From positions 1 through 62,000 of the forward strand of contig JAQGDQ010000540.1 of assembly GCA_030141605.1 (NCBI GenBank): 62,000 nt of DNA, given 5' to 3'. How positions within the stretch are numbered: the stretch's first letter is position 1; each line of letters begins with the position of its first letter. Below are positions 11,200-23,700 of this stretch, one piece after another. The notes beneath the pieces are model-generated. The model saw only the letters and a program-made list of their open reading frames with translations, searched no databases and had not been told where the DNA came from. The position numbers and the translations under genes were made by a program. This stretch comes from Tubiluchus corallicola (lineage: Eukaryota > Priapulida > Priapulimorpha > Priapulimorphida > Tubiluchidae).

Positions 11200-13471
11200 C
11201 TCTTCTCCCTCCCTCAAGAGGGAGAAATGAATATATAATTATACATGTCTGCTGAATGCTGATGTTTATTATGCTAAGAGTACAGCTTCATTACTTACAT
11301 GTGTGTTGAATGTTTGTAATAATGTTTTAATTGGCCGGGTGGTCAAGTAACGACATTTGCTTTACATCCTGCAGGTGTGGTCAGTATAACTTTCAGTTTT
11401 CACTAACTCCCCACTCCCCAGTTGAACAAGAAGACCAATTTCGTATTACTATCGGGAATTGTAGCAATTTTACTTCTTGAGATAAAGACCGGAATTTCAC
11501 AGTGTTTAGGGTGGATCAAGCAACTTGTAAGCAGTCCGTGTATAAACTGTCACTAACAATCAATACTACTAAAGACAGATTAAAAAAATACCAATACAAC
11601 AAAGTAATAGAAAAAGTGTCGAGTGCTTAAGCTATCCAATTTTCCCGATAGAAAACAAAGCTTTGCAAGAGAATTAGTGGTGAAGCCAGACAGTAGCTTT
11701 GCAAGACAGTAGTGGCAAAAAATCGTTATTTACGCGTGTCTAAGCTGTCATAAAAGCCTAAACACTTTCACGACGAATCGTCAGGCACGCCTCGTAGTCT
11801 AAATGGGCTTATTATTAAAAATTTCTTGATTTCTGGATCCAGTTTTACTTGAATATTCGCATGAAATGGTTTCGCTGGCCTGTGGTGCTTTAGCGGAATC
11901 TCGCGAATTCGCAAACTTACAATCTGACAAATCCAGCCGATTTCTTAGCTATTGTTTGCAGATCCGGCTTCGATTTTGAAATATTAAGTTTTCTGAATCC
12001 TTATTCGACTTTTTCTAATTCGCAAACAAAAAAACTTACATGACTAGCTAGTCAGTAATCGGCTTCGCGCGCTAAAACCTCACAGACACTAATCGAACTA
12101 AATCAACGTCTCAGTTTTAGAAATTTTTGTTGTTGTTTTTTGAGCGGGGGGGGGGGGGGGTCCACGCGGAGTTGCAGGCCTAGTTATTGTATGCAGTTGC
12201 GATTTAGCGCAGTCGCGGCGCATTATTTTGTGGACCCAAAATAACTGCGCTCGAGATTCTGTTGTGAGCTCGCCACTACATCAACCCAGCAAATTAAAAC
12301 AGAGTTTTGTAATTGCTGAAAAACGCTAATGGTTGACACGTTTGAATGACTGTTTTAATGAAGCCTTGTCTATCTAATGCTTATAATTTCTTTACGCAAT
12401 ATTCACATTAAAATCCCATATTTAAAGTTAGTTTGTTTATATATCATAGCTTTTATTTGCATTGCTTGCATGACTTTATATGCGTCACTAGTACGAAGCA
12501 ACGCTTATAGATGTTTCAATAATAACTACTGCAGCAATTTTCCCAGCAACGTTTAGTCTAACTAAGCGTTGAAATCTCCATCTGCGAAATTAATTCTCAT
12601 CTCTTCCCAGGCCTAATAAAAATTACTAAGCTTCCAGTTAACTGTTATAAACATTCAAACAAACCCAAGTTGTAAAAGTTCATCTGGCGTAAACAGAACT
12701 CGCGCATTGCACACTGCACAGCTAGCTGGGCTTGCTCTACTTTTGTGTTTTTAAGAGCTTTGCAAGGGAAACCAAAACACGTTGAAAAAAGGAGGGGAGG
12801 GGCAAAAGTATACTTTAGGATTGTAACGTATCCGCCCTCCTCCAGGTTGCCAAGTTATATCAGTTTTAATAAAAGAAAATCGACTTCTGAACGATGATCT
12901 TTTAGTGACCTTTCTAATTAAGCACCACCGGTGTTTCATAGTGTCTTTTTTGTATGAAATTCACATATGGCTTCATATGCTTGGCCTGCATTACTTCTTT
13001 AATTAAACTCTATCAACTTAGAATTTACTGCGTACAGCATATTTCTATTTTGATAGTTATTAGAATTATTATTTCGTTATATGTATCTGAGTAATCTGTG
13101 TAGATTTATTAAATAGTTTTGTTTTTTATCGCATTTTAGAGGATCAGACTTAATCGTAGCCTGGCAGTTGTAATTAAATGATCCCGTTTCATTTCACATT
13201 ATGTTCACTGATTATTGCGGACTTGGTAAACGAAGCCTATTAAAAGGTACAAAGGTAGCAAATGAAAATTTCACAATGATATCTAGTAGTAGCAGATCAA
13301 GTGAAAAATATGACATTGGTTCAGTGCCTCTTGCATATTACGCCTTTATAATGCCATAATCAAGCAGCGCACTCTTACATGTGGAACTTCCTTCTTGTTA
13401 AGGAATGTTGTTGCCTGCGTTGCATCATTGTCCAATAGCAGTCTGCATACAGAGCCTGTAGCGCCATCTTA
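11200..13471. other. No recognised gene; a local GC-richer patch and a G15 run
   Basis: No exon or RNA gene supported. A homopolymer of fifteen Gs lies at 12146-12160, followed by a locally GC-richer patch (about 12160-12260, with CAGTCGCGGCGC). Purpose unknown. Confidence 0.4.
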
Positions 13472-13559
13472 CTAAAATAAAATTGAAATAATAGGCTCAA
13501 AGGTGTTTTTAACGCAGCGGTATCTTTGGTAAATGATGTACATCAATATTTTCTCTTTG

Positions 13560-13740
13560 TATTTTATAATTAGATTAATGTCTTCAAGTACATGCAATAC
13601 ACTGTGCACAAAAGGAAGAGAAGGAAGAAGTTCTTTAAGGCCATAACAATTCGCATGTGGCTTCAAGCTTCTCAGCTGTTCAAAATGTAACGATATGCGT
13701 ATAAACTCTCTTAAACTTTGGTACCACCTTGCTAGACCAG
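13560..13740 (-). repeat. Second, inverted copy of the 9974-10120 block
   Basis: On the minus strand it reads ACCAAAGTTTAAGAGAG, TTTTGAACAGCTGAGAAGC and AAAGAACTTCTTCC, matching the block inside the LINE remnant at roughly 80 percent by eye. Its frame is open here (FEQLRSLKPHANCYGLKELL) whereas the 9.97-kb copy has stops. Flanking sequence differs. Confidence 0.7.
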
Positions 13741-13749
13741 GCAAGCAGA

Positions 13750-16700
13750 TTCGTTTACAATACTGTTCTATGAATCGCGTATCCTCTTACAAGAAACCTC
13801 TAAGGGGAGGGAATTTCGTCGTGGTTCTGAGAGACTATAGAGGAATCGCGAGTTGGTGTGGTATCGGTGGTTTTATCGTGCGGAATTACTCAATGTGAAA
13901 TTAGAACAGGAAGAGGAAATAATAGTGTCACTCCACCTGAAATATATTCTTCGATGCTTGATTTTTATTGTAACTTGAAGTGTCAAGTACGTTGTACTTT
14001 TAACTAAAGTCAAATTCCGGGTACTAAAACGAGTTAATCGTTTTGACGACGTTCCGAAGGGGATTTCAAATAGTAATATTAGAAACAACCAGAATTTAAC
14101 ATCGAGGTGCAGAGCAGTAGGTTGTGTGCTTTCTGTTTCCCCGTTAAACACTAAAATATTAAAAATAACTACGGAAAGGTGCATTGAAAATGGTTTAACT
14201 GCGTCACAGCTCACCCATAAAAAGCATTAATCGCAAACAGGGAATGTGCAGTTTGATCGATCTAATAGAAAATTAACAGGTGAGTATGGCATTCTTGATT
14301 GACTTTACTTAAGAAGGCATGCGTAACAATTGAAAGATTAATACTAGCCGATTTTCTACCAATGGTTTGAGATACCTTTTTACGAAGGCTAAAAATTCGT
14401 CGGTATATGGGGCTTAATAACATTAGGTTAATGTCGAAACACTCCAAAACTACAGCGGTTCTGCGTTCAAGTTGCACTTGAGGTTTTTTAACTTGGTTAC
14501 TATATAGCACTTATAGGTACGAAGTTACAGAAACTTCAGTAACGTGCATAAGTCGCCTGTCGTCTTTACATTAATTTGATGAATTGTCGATTGTTCATTG
14601 AAAATGTTAAATTATACGATACAGGATATTATAATTAGCAGCTTAGTCAATAGTCATTGTGGAACGAAATCAATAATGGAAAACATTTCATCAGATGTAG
14701 TGCAACAAAATTATGGAGCTCGTTTACCAGTCGTAGTAAATGTTAATACGATATTTATTATTTAAATATTCTGTCAGGCAATGCTTTCTTTCTTGCAACT
14801 ATATACAAACTAGGTCCAACTCATTTTACCTGTGTGACACAGCTGTGCTTTTGAGTAGAATACTGGGTGTTTTTTGAACTCGCTGAGCGGAATCTTCCGG
14901 AGCCACCCTTCCTTCCTGAGATCTCTTTTAACCATCACTTCTCCCCCTCCCCCATCTGCATTGTTCTTATGCAGAACACTGTTTACAAACCGGTTTTTTG
15001 CTTAATTATTGGCCTTATTTTTGGCTTCTAATGTCAGGATTTCTGAGCGAAACAATGCTTTAATAGCAAAATTCACGGTTTCTGATTAAACTGAAGTTTT
15101 TTGGAGCGGACAGAACGTTTGCTCTCAAAAACATGCATTTCTCAAATTATTGGAGGTTTGGCCTGCCATAGGGAATTACAAATTTTCTTATAAAGCCATG
15201 ATGCATTTAAAAACACAAGGGAAGTAAAACGTAGCTGTTTACAAATATTAAATTCGGGAATTTCAGAGGCCTATACATATTGTCGCGAAATGAGGCCCTT
15301 TGCGACCTAGAGGGTACAAGGGACACAATTCATGAGAAAGAAAGTCAGGATTAGATATGATGAGCCGACGAGGTCTATAATCGCGGCGTGTGAACAGCAA
15401 AGCTAATGAAATGAGTGCTTAGGCACAACAACTCTTTATTAAGAATTGCGTAACACGGAATTAAACTAACTAAGCAGCATTTACACACAACGCGATGACA
15501 TGGGTGAGCGGGACTAGCGGGAGTCTGAAGAAGTGACTGCCCTCTCAGGACAAAATTTGGTTATTTTCGTGACAAATAATTCTGTTTTAAAATTTCGAAC
15601 TTTAAGACGTCAAACTTCAAAACTTTCTCACGTGCCGCACCACCATGTTACTGTTTAAACGTTTCTTCTACGGTAAATTGTTTTCTAAGTTTTTTTTCGG
15701 TTAATAATAATTGCTGCTATGAAATTTGGTTCAGTAAAACCGCATAGGCTCCTTTACAATTTTAGCACGTATTCATCAATGAATGTAAAAAAGTTTTATA
15801 AGTTTATACAGACATGTTTGCAAAGAAAAAACACCACTCTCTTCGAATTATTTAAAACGTTAGAAAATGTACTTGCATTTTTTACCAATAATTTTTAGTA
15901 AATTTTATTTATATAATTTCCTATTACGTGTATATTGTTTTATATATGATATTTTTGTTGTTATATGGTCCGTTGTTACAGTTGTTTCAAAATCAGGCCA
16001 GGGTAACTTTGAAAAGTTTTAGGGTAAATTTCTTCAGGGCACTTGCGAAATTTTCTCCGGTACGCCTATACATGATGACCACAGGAATAACACCGGTTAT
16101 ACAATAACAAACTAAACACTGAACATTGCACAAGTAATGGCTACACTTCCGCTGTCCAGCATACGACTTAGGGCAAACTTTGCCAGAATACCGATGGCGA
16201 GGGCTTTAGAGAGATTAGGAGAAACCAGATCTGCAGGTACAATTAGGGACAATTAGTTAATTTTAATAGAAGAACCTGCAGAAAAATGAAGGTCATCGGA
16301 CGATACGTCATGAAGTTGGAAGCTCATGGAGAAAGAAGTGATTCATGAAAGGCGAAAATATCGAGACTCAGAACATTTTCCTAAAGTTTCTGGAATTAAA
16401 AAAATGACATTCTAGTCTGCTTTTAACCCTAGCGAAAGCAAAATTTAAAACCATTTTGGCTGTTTTCAAAGTGTGAGGTAGAGAGTTTAAAATTACCATG
16501 TTATGCAGCTTCGTTGGTGGTAAAAATAAATTTTGTGTCAAGAAAACGACACTTTGTGTCAAGAAAATGCGCGCACAAACACTTGCGTGATTTAAGAAGT
16601 TCCGCGGTGGTACATTTTTTGTTTGCCTTATTAGGCAGGTATTATGGTTAAAGGAACTCTTAAGCTCCTCTTTGCGCATTTTACTGTTTTAATCTATTGG

Positions 16701-16798
16701 CCTGCTCGACGCAGATTCGTGAAAAGCGAGACGAAAAGCGTTTACATAGAATACAATTCATGCAAAATGATGTTGTAAATTAATTATTATAATCTTAG
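13750..16798. other. No recognised gene
   Basis: Several short open frames occur on both strands but none shows a domain, splice context or codon pattern I trust. The stretch 15280-15560 is somewhat GC-richer and starts TGTCGCGAAATGAGG, which could be a solo LTR or other repeat, but I found no matching end or target duplication. Confidence 0.35.
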
Positions 16799-16920
16799 TC
16801 ATTATCATTATCATTATCATTACCGTTACCATTATCATTATCATTATCATTATCATTATCATTATCATTATCATTATCATTATCATTATCATTATCATTA
16901 TCATTATCATTATCATTACC

Positions 16921-16953
<33 letters not shown>
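16799..16953. repeat. (ATTATC)n hexanucleotide microsatellite
   Basis: About 25 units of ATTATC/ATTACC, with a few point variants near both ends. It reads as Met-Ile repeats on the minus strand, which is not a gene. Confidence 0.95.
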
Positions 16954-16954
<1 letters not shown>

Positions 16955-17023
16955 ATGATGTTACTAACCTCCAGTTAATTAAATTTTATTACCAAACTTG
17001 AAAGATAGGAAATATGAAATACA

Positions 17024-17095
17024 GGTTGGACTTGAACAAGTGACCTTCTGTTTACATTTTAAAGGTCTTAGACCACTAAGGCACCGCATTTCCTA
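17024..17095 (-). mobile_element. tRNA-like head, probable SINE remnant
   Basis: On the minus strand: GGTGCCTTAGTGGTCTAAG resembles a D-arm/A box and, 30-odd bases later, TTGTTCAAGTCC resembles a T-arm/B box. The T-stem does not pair properly, so this is not a functional tRNA. Spacing fits a Leu/Ser-like tRNA-derived SINE. Confidence 0.45.
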
Positions 17096-17099
17096 GTGA

Positions 17100-19248
17100 T
17101 CAAGACACTCCAAAAGTTCATTCTTATAACTGGCCAACCAAATACAGTATTTCCTGCTTCAATGATTTTTGTCTGACTGACTGACGTACTAACTTGTCTA
17201 GTTCACATAAAGCCTTACCATTAGCCTTACTTTTTGTATCTCATAATAAGAATCAAACATAAGACCACTAAACAAACGTGTTTATTAACCCTAACATAAA
17301 TATTCAGTTTAAATTCATAGATGTTATTGTAAGCGTGCACGTTGTTCTGGACTGTAAGGGATAATGTAAAATGTATCATTAACTATGTGTGACTCACGAA
17401 ACAGTTTGAGAACTTTGAGTCCTTCAAAATGAGAAATTACAATGACCAGACAAAAGAAGGGTTGCAACAGGAAGTTTGTAAGTTGCATTTCCATTATTAT
17501 GCAAAGTGCTGCTAAAGTAGCGCATAATTTAGATGATACCTGCTATCTTATGAATCGGCTGGATGTCTTGCCTTGCTTAAGAAACCCGTGTGATTTTCTA
17601 AGTTTCAGAATAGGAGTCTTGAATATGAAGTTAATTTTCTGGAAGCGCCTAAGGACTCTTTTGTGTACCTTCTTATTTTATTTTTCTCATTGTACGTTGT
17701 GGTGCTGTGCTACACTGCTGGGGAGTTTAATGGGCAGCTTAATCGTTAACAAGATGCAGTCTGAGCTTTCAGATTCAGTCTGAGGTGCACTTGTTATTTT
17801 ATGAAGTTTTTTTGTGACATTTAATATCGGCTTACTAAGTGCTAATCATGTAATATGCGTCTGAGTCAAGATCAAAATAAACAAATATGAGCGTAAACAA
17901 ACAGGCGTTGTTGTTTTCCTCAAGAAACACTTAGCTACTTGAGTTAGTTGTGGATTCTGACTACTGAGAACACATGAGGTTTGTTAGTTTGTTAATTAAT
18001 TAACAATTATAATATTTTAAAATCTTTTTCACATTTCTGATCATGTTTTAATGTCAGATAGTCGCATTTGCTTGCTAAAGGAAGGAAAAACCAAGTTTAA
18101 AAAAAGAAATGAGTGTAATGATTTTTTTTATATTAAATTTTTTAAGCAAGAATTTCAACATAAGTTTATTTGTCATCATTACAATCAAAAGGTTGAATTA
18201 CAGTACAGCATAAAATTACAAAATATAATTTTTTTAAAAGAATAAGAAAGTAGAACATAGAATGTTGTGGATTATAATGACATAATGAGGTAGTGCGGAT
18301 ATAGATGGGTTTAGAGTTCATGCAATGGCGATATAAAGAGAATATAAAATGAAATGGAGCGAAACAGAGAAGAGATATTGAAAAGAGTGCTAGGCAATTT
18401 GGGAGGTGACGTTGAACATGAAGAGGCAAAGCAGGGCAAGACAGAGGATGGCAAAGCAGAGTAGGCTAGAGGACATCTGAGCAGGAAAAATTAGAGGGTC
18501 ATTAGCAGAGGGACACAGCTCTACTGCACGCTCTCTTACTGGTTATAATTCCAGCAAAAACAATATTTACAAACAATTATTTACATCTAATTCACAAAAA
18601 GTGTGGTTTGTTTTTATTGTTTTGCAAGGAATGTTTTCGCAGTGTATTTATGTATGACACTTCTTGCTGAAACTGACTGAAAAATGGCCACTGTTATGTA
18701 CATGGTAACACATTGTCAATAAAAAAAACATTAACTTATCGTAAACGCGCCCCAGAATCACTGAAGCGAGCCTTGGACCTACTATTTCTCAGTTCGGACA
18801 ATTATTGGGTAAAAAACTTGCGTAACTTCATTGCGCAAACGGGGTTTTAAGAAACATGGAAGTTTACCTGTTTTACCCGTAATCACCTGATATTGTATCA
18901 TTTATATCATTGGTGCCTTCTCATCATTGGCATCAATACATCAACGATACAATCCTTCTATTTGCAGGGAAGCTTATGATAAAAACACGTTAAAACAATG
19001 TTTATTTCATTAAACTTTTAAATAGGCGGCTGGCATAAGGTAATGAAATTCGCACAATTTGCTTTATTTTTACTTGATTTTAACTTACATTAAATTTAAT
19101 GTTTCACAAAAAAGACAAAAATTACTGTACGATTATTTACAACATTATTTTTTGGGTATTCTAATAGTTTTTCATGATAATTTCCTTTACAGTATGTATG
19201 AAAATTTTGCATTCATTAATGTTCTGTTCACTTATTATCTTTGTCAAG
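17100..19248. other. No recognised gene
   Basis: AT-rich. A 113-codon open frame on plus at 17442-17783 has no recognisable domain and no splice context. The stretch 18290-18480 is purine-rich on the plus strand. Confidence 0.35.
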
Positions 19249-19981
19249 TTCATGGAAGGAATTTGCTATACGACAGATCCTAAGCATACAGCAAATGGCC
19301 AAACTTTGCATCTGGTACCGGGCCACATTGTATCGACTTTGCATACCTTCTTAATCTAGCATGTAAACTTTCCATGTTCTTTACTCCGTTAGTGTACAAT
19401 GTAAGGAGTTACATTTTTGCATGAAAATTTTGCTAGTTTTGTTGTTAAATGAAGTCATAAAATATTTATTTTCAACTTTTTAATCTTGGTAATTTCACAG
19501 AAGAATAAAGCAAGAAAGGATGGGTGTACAATGAGCTTACAGGAAGATGTGGACAAACCATCAGACGGGCAAGCTAAAAAAGATATTCAGGTTCAACCGT
19601 TTCTATATTCCATTATACAACTTTGTAATTTCTACATTATGCAACTAATTTCTTATAATTATGCAAAGTATTTGCTTTTTGTGTTGTGAAAAACTGCAGC
19701 TTCACACTTTGTTGAATTCTTTGTTACAAAAAAGTGCCAAATATGCACTTTTTTAATCTTGTATGAAATATCATTTTCACGTTGTATGAAAATTGCCATT
19801 TCATTTATGTACAACTGTGTTTCATCAGTCACAGTTGCTTTCCTATTTGAATGTTTAAATCATTATGAATGTTAGTCATTATTTGCAGAGACCTGCCATT
19901 GGACCTGTGTATTATGCATGGCTCTTTTGTTCCCCTCTTCGTCAATTTTTGGCTTTTTATGCTCCAATTAAAGTTTTTTAG
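19249..19981 (+). CDS. Possible three-exon 3' end of an unrecognised gene
   Basis: Join 19249-19314, 19501-19590, 19889-19981. All junctions are phase 0: acceptors TTTGTCAAG, AATTTCACAG and TTATTTGCAG; donors CTG/GTACCG and CAG/GTTCAA (both weak). The joined peptide contains EGICYTTDPKHTANGQTL, KARKDGCTMSLQED, KPSDGQAKKDIQ and RPAIGPVYYAWLFCSPL, ending VF and TAG. AATAAA follows at 20356-20361, before the next gene starts. No family recognised; further upstream exons were not found. It could also be chance. Confidence 0.28.
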
Positions 19982-20560
19982 TCGGTTTCAATTACGCGAA
20001 ATGTTTTTCAGTCAACGTCAACTATGGCTAATCACGGTGCAACAAAGCTGGTCTAAATTCGTCTGCTTAACAATGCGTCTATTTACTTCCTGTATAGCAA
20101 TGCACTTCTTGAGGTGGTAATAACCGTTATAAAGTTACGCGGCCATGGTTGAAATAGCCTACAGTGAAAGGGTTAGTGGTGAGCTCTGTTACTCAACCGA
20201 ATCATTGCAAAGACCCGGCTGCTTTTTTATTGGCAGTCACAATGACAGATGAGCGCGCTGAACAATTAGAGCATCCGTTGGTGGTGACAGAAAATCAGGT
20301 AGCAGGAAAAAATTCCAAAATCAATTTAGTACTTGTGACGTTTTGACTGACTGTTAAATAAAAACTGAAAAAAAACAAATTATATTTGGTTTTAGATGTT
20401 TTTAGATGGTTTTTGGTGTTAAACACATAGTGCTTCAGAAAACAGGTTTAGTTTTGTGTGAGACTTCTAGTAAACTGTTAAAAGTGGCACCAAAGCTCTG
20501 TTTTGGTCATGTGTAGGCCTAATCGAATTAGGCCTAAAGAGTCGGCTGTGGAATTGAAGC
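19982..20560. other. Region upstream of the WSCD-like gene
   Basis: Contains an AATAAA (20356-20361) and the 5' UTR or promoter of the WSCD-like gene. No TATA box chosen. A 60-codon open frame at 20164-20346 is unrecognised. Confidence 0.35.
20515..20535. repeat. Perfect 9-bp inverted repeat in WSCD-like 5' region
   Basis: AGGCCTAAT (20515-20523) and ATTAGGCCT (20527-20535) with loop CGA, 25 bases before the ATG. If transcribed it would form a hairpin in the leader. The octamer TAGGCCTA at both ends recurs elsewhere in the window. Confidence 0.85.
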
Positions 20561-20783
20561 ATGAGCGCTGGAGAACTATCAAAGAAGCAAATTGTACTGG
20601 CGTCGGCAGTGACGACTGTTTTTGTGATGTTTGTTGTTTTGCAACACCATCGCCCAGCAGTACAAAACAGTACAACGGAACGTGGCAACGGCTCTTACGT
20701 CAAGCATCGTCGCCGCCTAAAATTGCTAAAGAAAAGTCAACTCAGTTTCACAGACATCGACAAAAAGTTCAATTATTCAGAAG
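20561..20783 (+). CDS. WSCD: WSCD-like exon 1: signal anchor and stem
   Basis: Encodes the N-terminus MSAGELSKKQ, then a hydrophobic stretch of about 18 residues (IVLASAVTTVFVMFVVL), then a hydrophilic stem with a basic cluster (HRRRLKLLKK) and possible N-glycosylation sites (NST, NGS, NYS). This order fits a Golgi type II signal anchor with a luminal C-terminus. The donor is GAAG/GTGCGA, which leaves one base of the next codon (phase 1). The in-frame TGA six bases before the ATG rules out an upstream extension within this exon. Confidence 0.85.
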
Positions 20784-23700
20784 GTGCGAGTTTTACCTGT
20801 TTGCTTTATTATGTCATGTGTAATTATTTAATAAATACATCTATGACGATAATATATTATTACATTTGTTAGAGGCCTACTTTTGTAAAGCAGATGAGAA
20901 CATAGAAGTGATGATAGAACTGAAATTTGTAAAATTATCGTAAAACGCATAACCGTCGCGCGAGTATTATAATTATTATGAATTATGATGTAGTAAAATA
21001 TATTAGACTATAGGGTTTCAAGCTTTCAATTATGTAATTAGAATAAAATTCATAATCGTAATAATGAAAAAATTATGTTAGGTCTGTTTTCGTTTTCAAC
21101 CAATTTTCTAATGAGTGAGTTTGTTAAATAAATTAGTTTGATTTTTAATATCAGCATTATCACAAATATCTGAACAAATAACTATGGCCTAATATTTTTC
21201 TTGCGAAGTGATTGGTTACGATCGTAATCTGCTGCAATTTTACAGGATCCATTGACGTATTGAGACTTTTGTTATATACGTGACAAGATGTACCTATCAG
21301 CGAAAATTTCAAATGACCTAAAGCGACAGAGGAAGTCCAAACGTTTTAGTTGCTAGCCTAATTTCATTCTTGTCACGGCCCACAGAAATATGTGAACAGT
21401 GCTGCAAGGCTAGTGCCTCCAGTGCGTGATGTACTGTACATTTGTCGAAAAACTAAATAGAAGAAAGTTTGAAAATTTTAACGAGAACTTAGTATGTCGT
21501 GATGAATTGTGCTGACTTCTTGTGTTTTCACTATTTGTTTCGTAGTAATATACCACAGTTGGTATGTAAAGCTAACTAACACTCTTCTGCCAGAGACTGC
21601 CATGCAAGTCAACATGTAAGGCAGGGACATAGGTTTGCATCTTTTACGGTAAGCTGTGTCTTCAAATTAAGCCTGACAGAAAGCCTCATCAATCTCAGGA
21701 TAAATGCCCATAATAGTAAATTGCCTGATATTTTTTCAGTCTATTTGTAAAATGATAAAACGAAAACTACAACATAAAATTAAAAATATAGCACCAACTT
21801 CTGATGTTAACGACATTTTGTGATGTTAGTTACATCTACACTGCCTACACACGTTCCTAGCATGTTCAGATTAAACTCAATAAACTGTTTTGTGTATTGT
21901 TATAGCCCGGTTTTTGGGTTGTTTTAACGAGTCGAGACCATTTCGCTGGAAACTTGCAAACGATTTCAAACATAGTTTTGATGCCAAAGAAGTGGATCAT
22001 TTAACATGTGCAAAGAAATGTCAAACTATGTAAGTTTCTTTACAAAGCATGTTGAATTTGCTTGTGTTGTTAGCCGCATTTTTCTTGTCTTTTAAACGGC
22101 ATGTTGGCATCTGGGTGCCTGTGTACACTACATTTGCTCTGTTATAATTAATAGATTGTAAAGTAGAAAATGCCTACAAATACATATAGTTTCGTCGGTT
22201 CTTTTAAGTTGTAGATGTACTAGGATCTTTTCCAATAGCACACAATAAGTGGTAGTACAAAAGCTACGAAAGCTAATAAAAATGAGTCATAAATAGGCCT
22301 ATGAACTTCGTTCTTCCTAACCTTACTGGTTTCTCATTTTTACTGATTTAACTACTGAAATGACTTGTATAAACTCTCTCTATTTATATAGTAATTACAC
22401 CATATAGTACTCCTAATAATATTTATTGGCAAAAAGTACTGATAATTGATACTGATTACAAATTAAATACACAATCCATAAGCCTACAAAATTCTATTTC
22501 CAGTGAGGCCTCCAAAAATAAAAAAGACATCTTTTCTTAACTCGTGATACGTGTAAAATAAGTTATATGTTTCTTTATGTAAAAAACAACAACAATGATC
22601 ATTATTTTGCTGTTATTATTGCTGCTGTTGTCTCTATTACTATTTTCAAAAAGTTAATTTTAAGTCGCTTTTTACAGCAAAAATTCGCAATTTAACATTG
22701 AGGTGTAATGACTTTTGAGGTATCTAATAAAGTTTTACAGACAGATAAGCTGTAATATAAATAGGTATTAAATATATCTACTCATACGAGATACGAAAGG
22801 CTTAAAGAGCTCAGCGCTATATATTATAACATGTGTACCTGCTATACCTTATACAATAAACATTATATGGACTCATAGAGTATAGTGGGGTAATGTCGGC
22901 CAGCCTGTTTTATACTCAAATTAGGTCACGTGACCTAAGCTGGCTTTTATAGAATTAGAAAATGTTTATATAGTATTTATATTTGTGTAGTATTTATAAA
23001 TTATTAATGTAAATACAAGATAAATCACTGAAGAGATCTAAATTTAGGTGATGTTACCCACTATACCCTATTCAACATTTTTATTCGCATCCTTTTATGC
23101 AGAAAAGGAGTAAAATATGCTGCGGTTTCTTACTCGGACAAGCGATGTTTTTGCAGCCGGGAATTGAACTTGCACTACGTTACAAGAGGTTTTCCTAATT
23201 ACATTCCGTGCGCCGATTTTTGCAGATATCATCGACGAAGCTGTGCTGATGTTTTGCACAGATTCCTACTCAGCACATACATAGTTTTACCAACTATTCT
23301 TAAGAATGAAGGTAAGAAGGTATTCATTTCATTCGAAAGCTTTTATGCTCCCCAGTGGTTTATTTTGTTTTATCTCCAGAGCTTTTTTCGTTGTCTTTTG
23401 ATATTTCAAGATTTGTTCATTTTGCAGTATGAAGTGGCGTTTACGTAGCATTCAGATGCGTATGCGTTTCCATCTGCGAAATAATAGCAGAAAAATCAAT
23501 AGAAATAGCTGCAGAAAAAGAATAACGCATAGCAGGTTGCATAAACGGATGCATTGAAAACGCTATAAACCGATTTTATCTATTAAGCTCCTCCCAAACG
23601 CATACGCATCCAGATGCTACATAAACACCACTTGAGTCAGAAAGGCGTAATTCACATAACATTAATTGTGCTAGTGTGCGTGCGTGTATGTCGTAGATTC

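Noticed and set aside
15280-15560. Possible solo LTR starting TGTCGCGAAATGAGG
   Set aside because: No matching terminus, primer-binding site or flanking duplication could be found.
16758-16946. Met-Ile repeat open frame
   Set aside because: Translation of the ATTATC microsatellite.
17442-17783. 113-codon open frame, the longest in the first 20 kb together with 13873-14214
   Set aside because: No domain, no splice context, many Cys/Leu/Phe from AT-rich sequence; length is within chance for this composition.
20467-20823. Open frames in other frames or on the other strand over WSCD exon 1
   Set aside because: Shadows of the real exon, which has the anchor segment and a matching donor.
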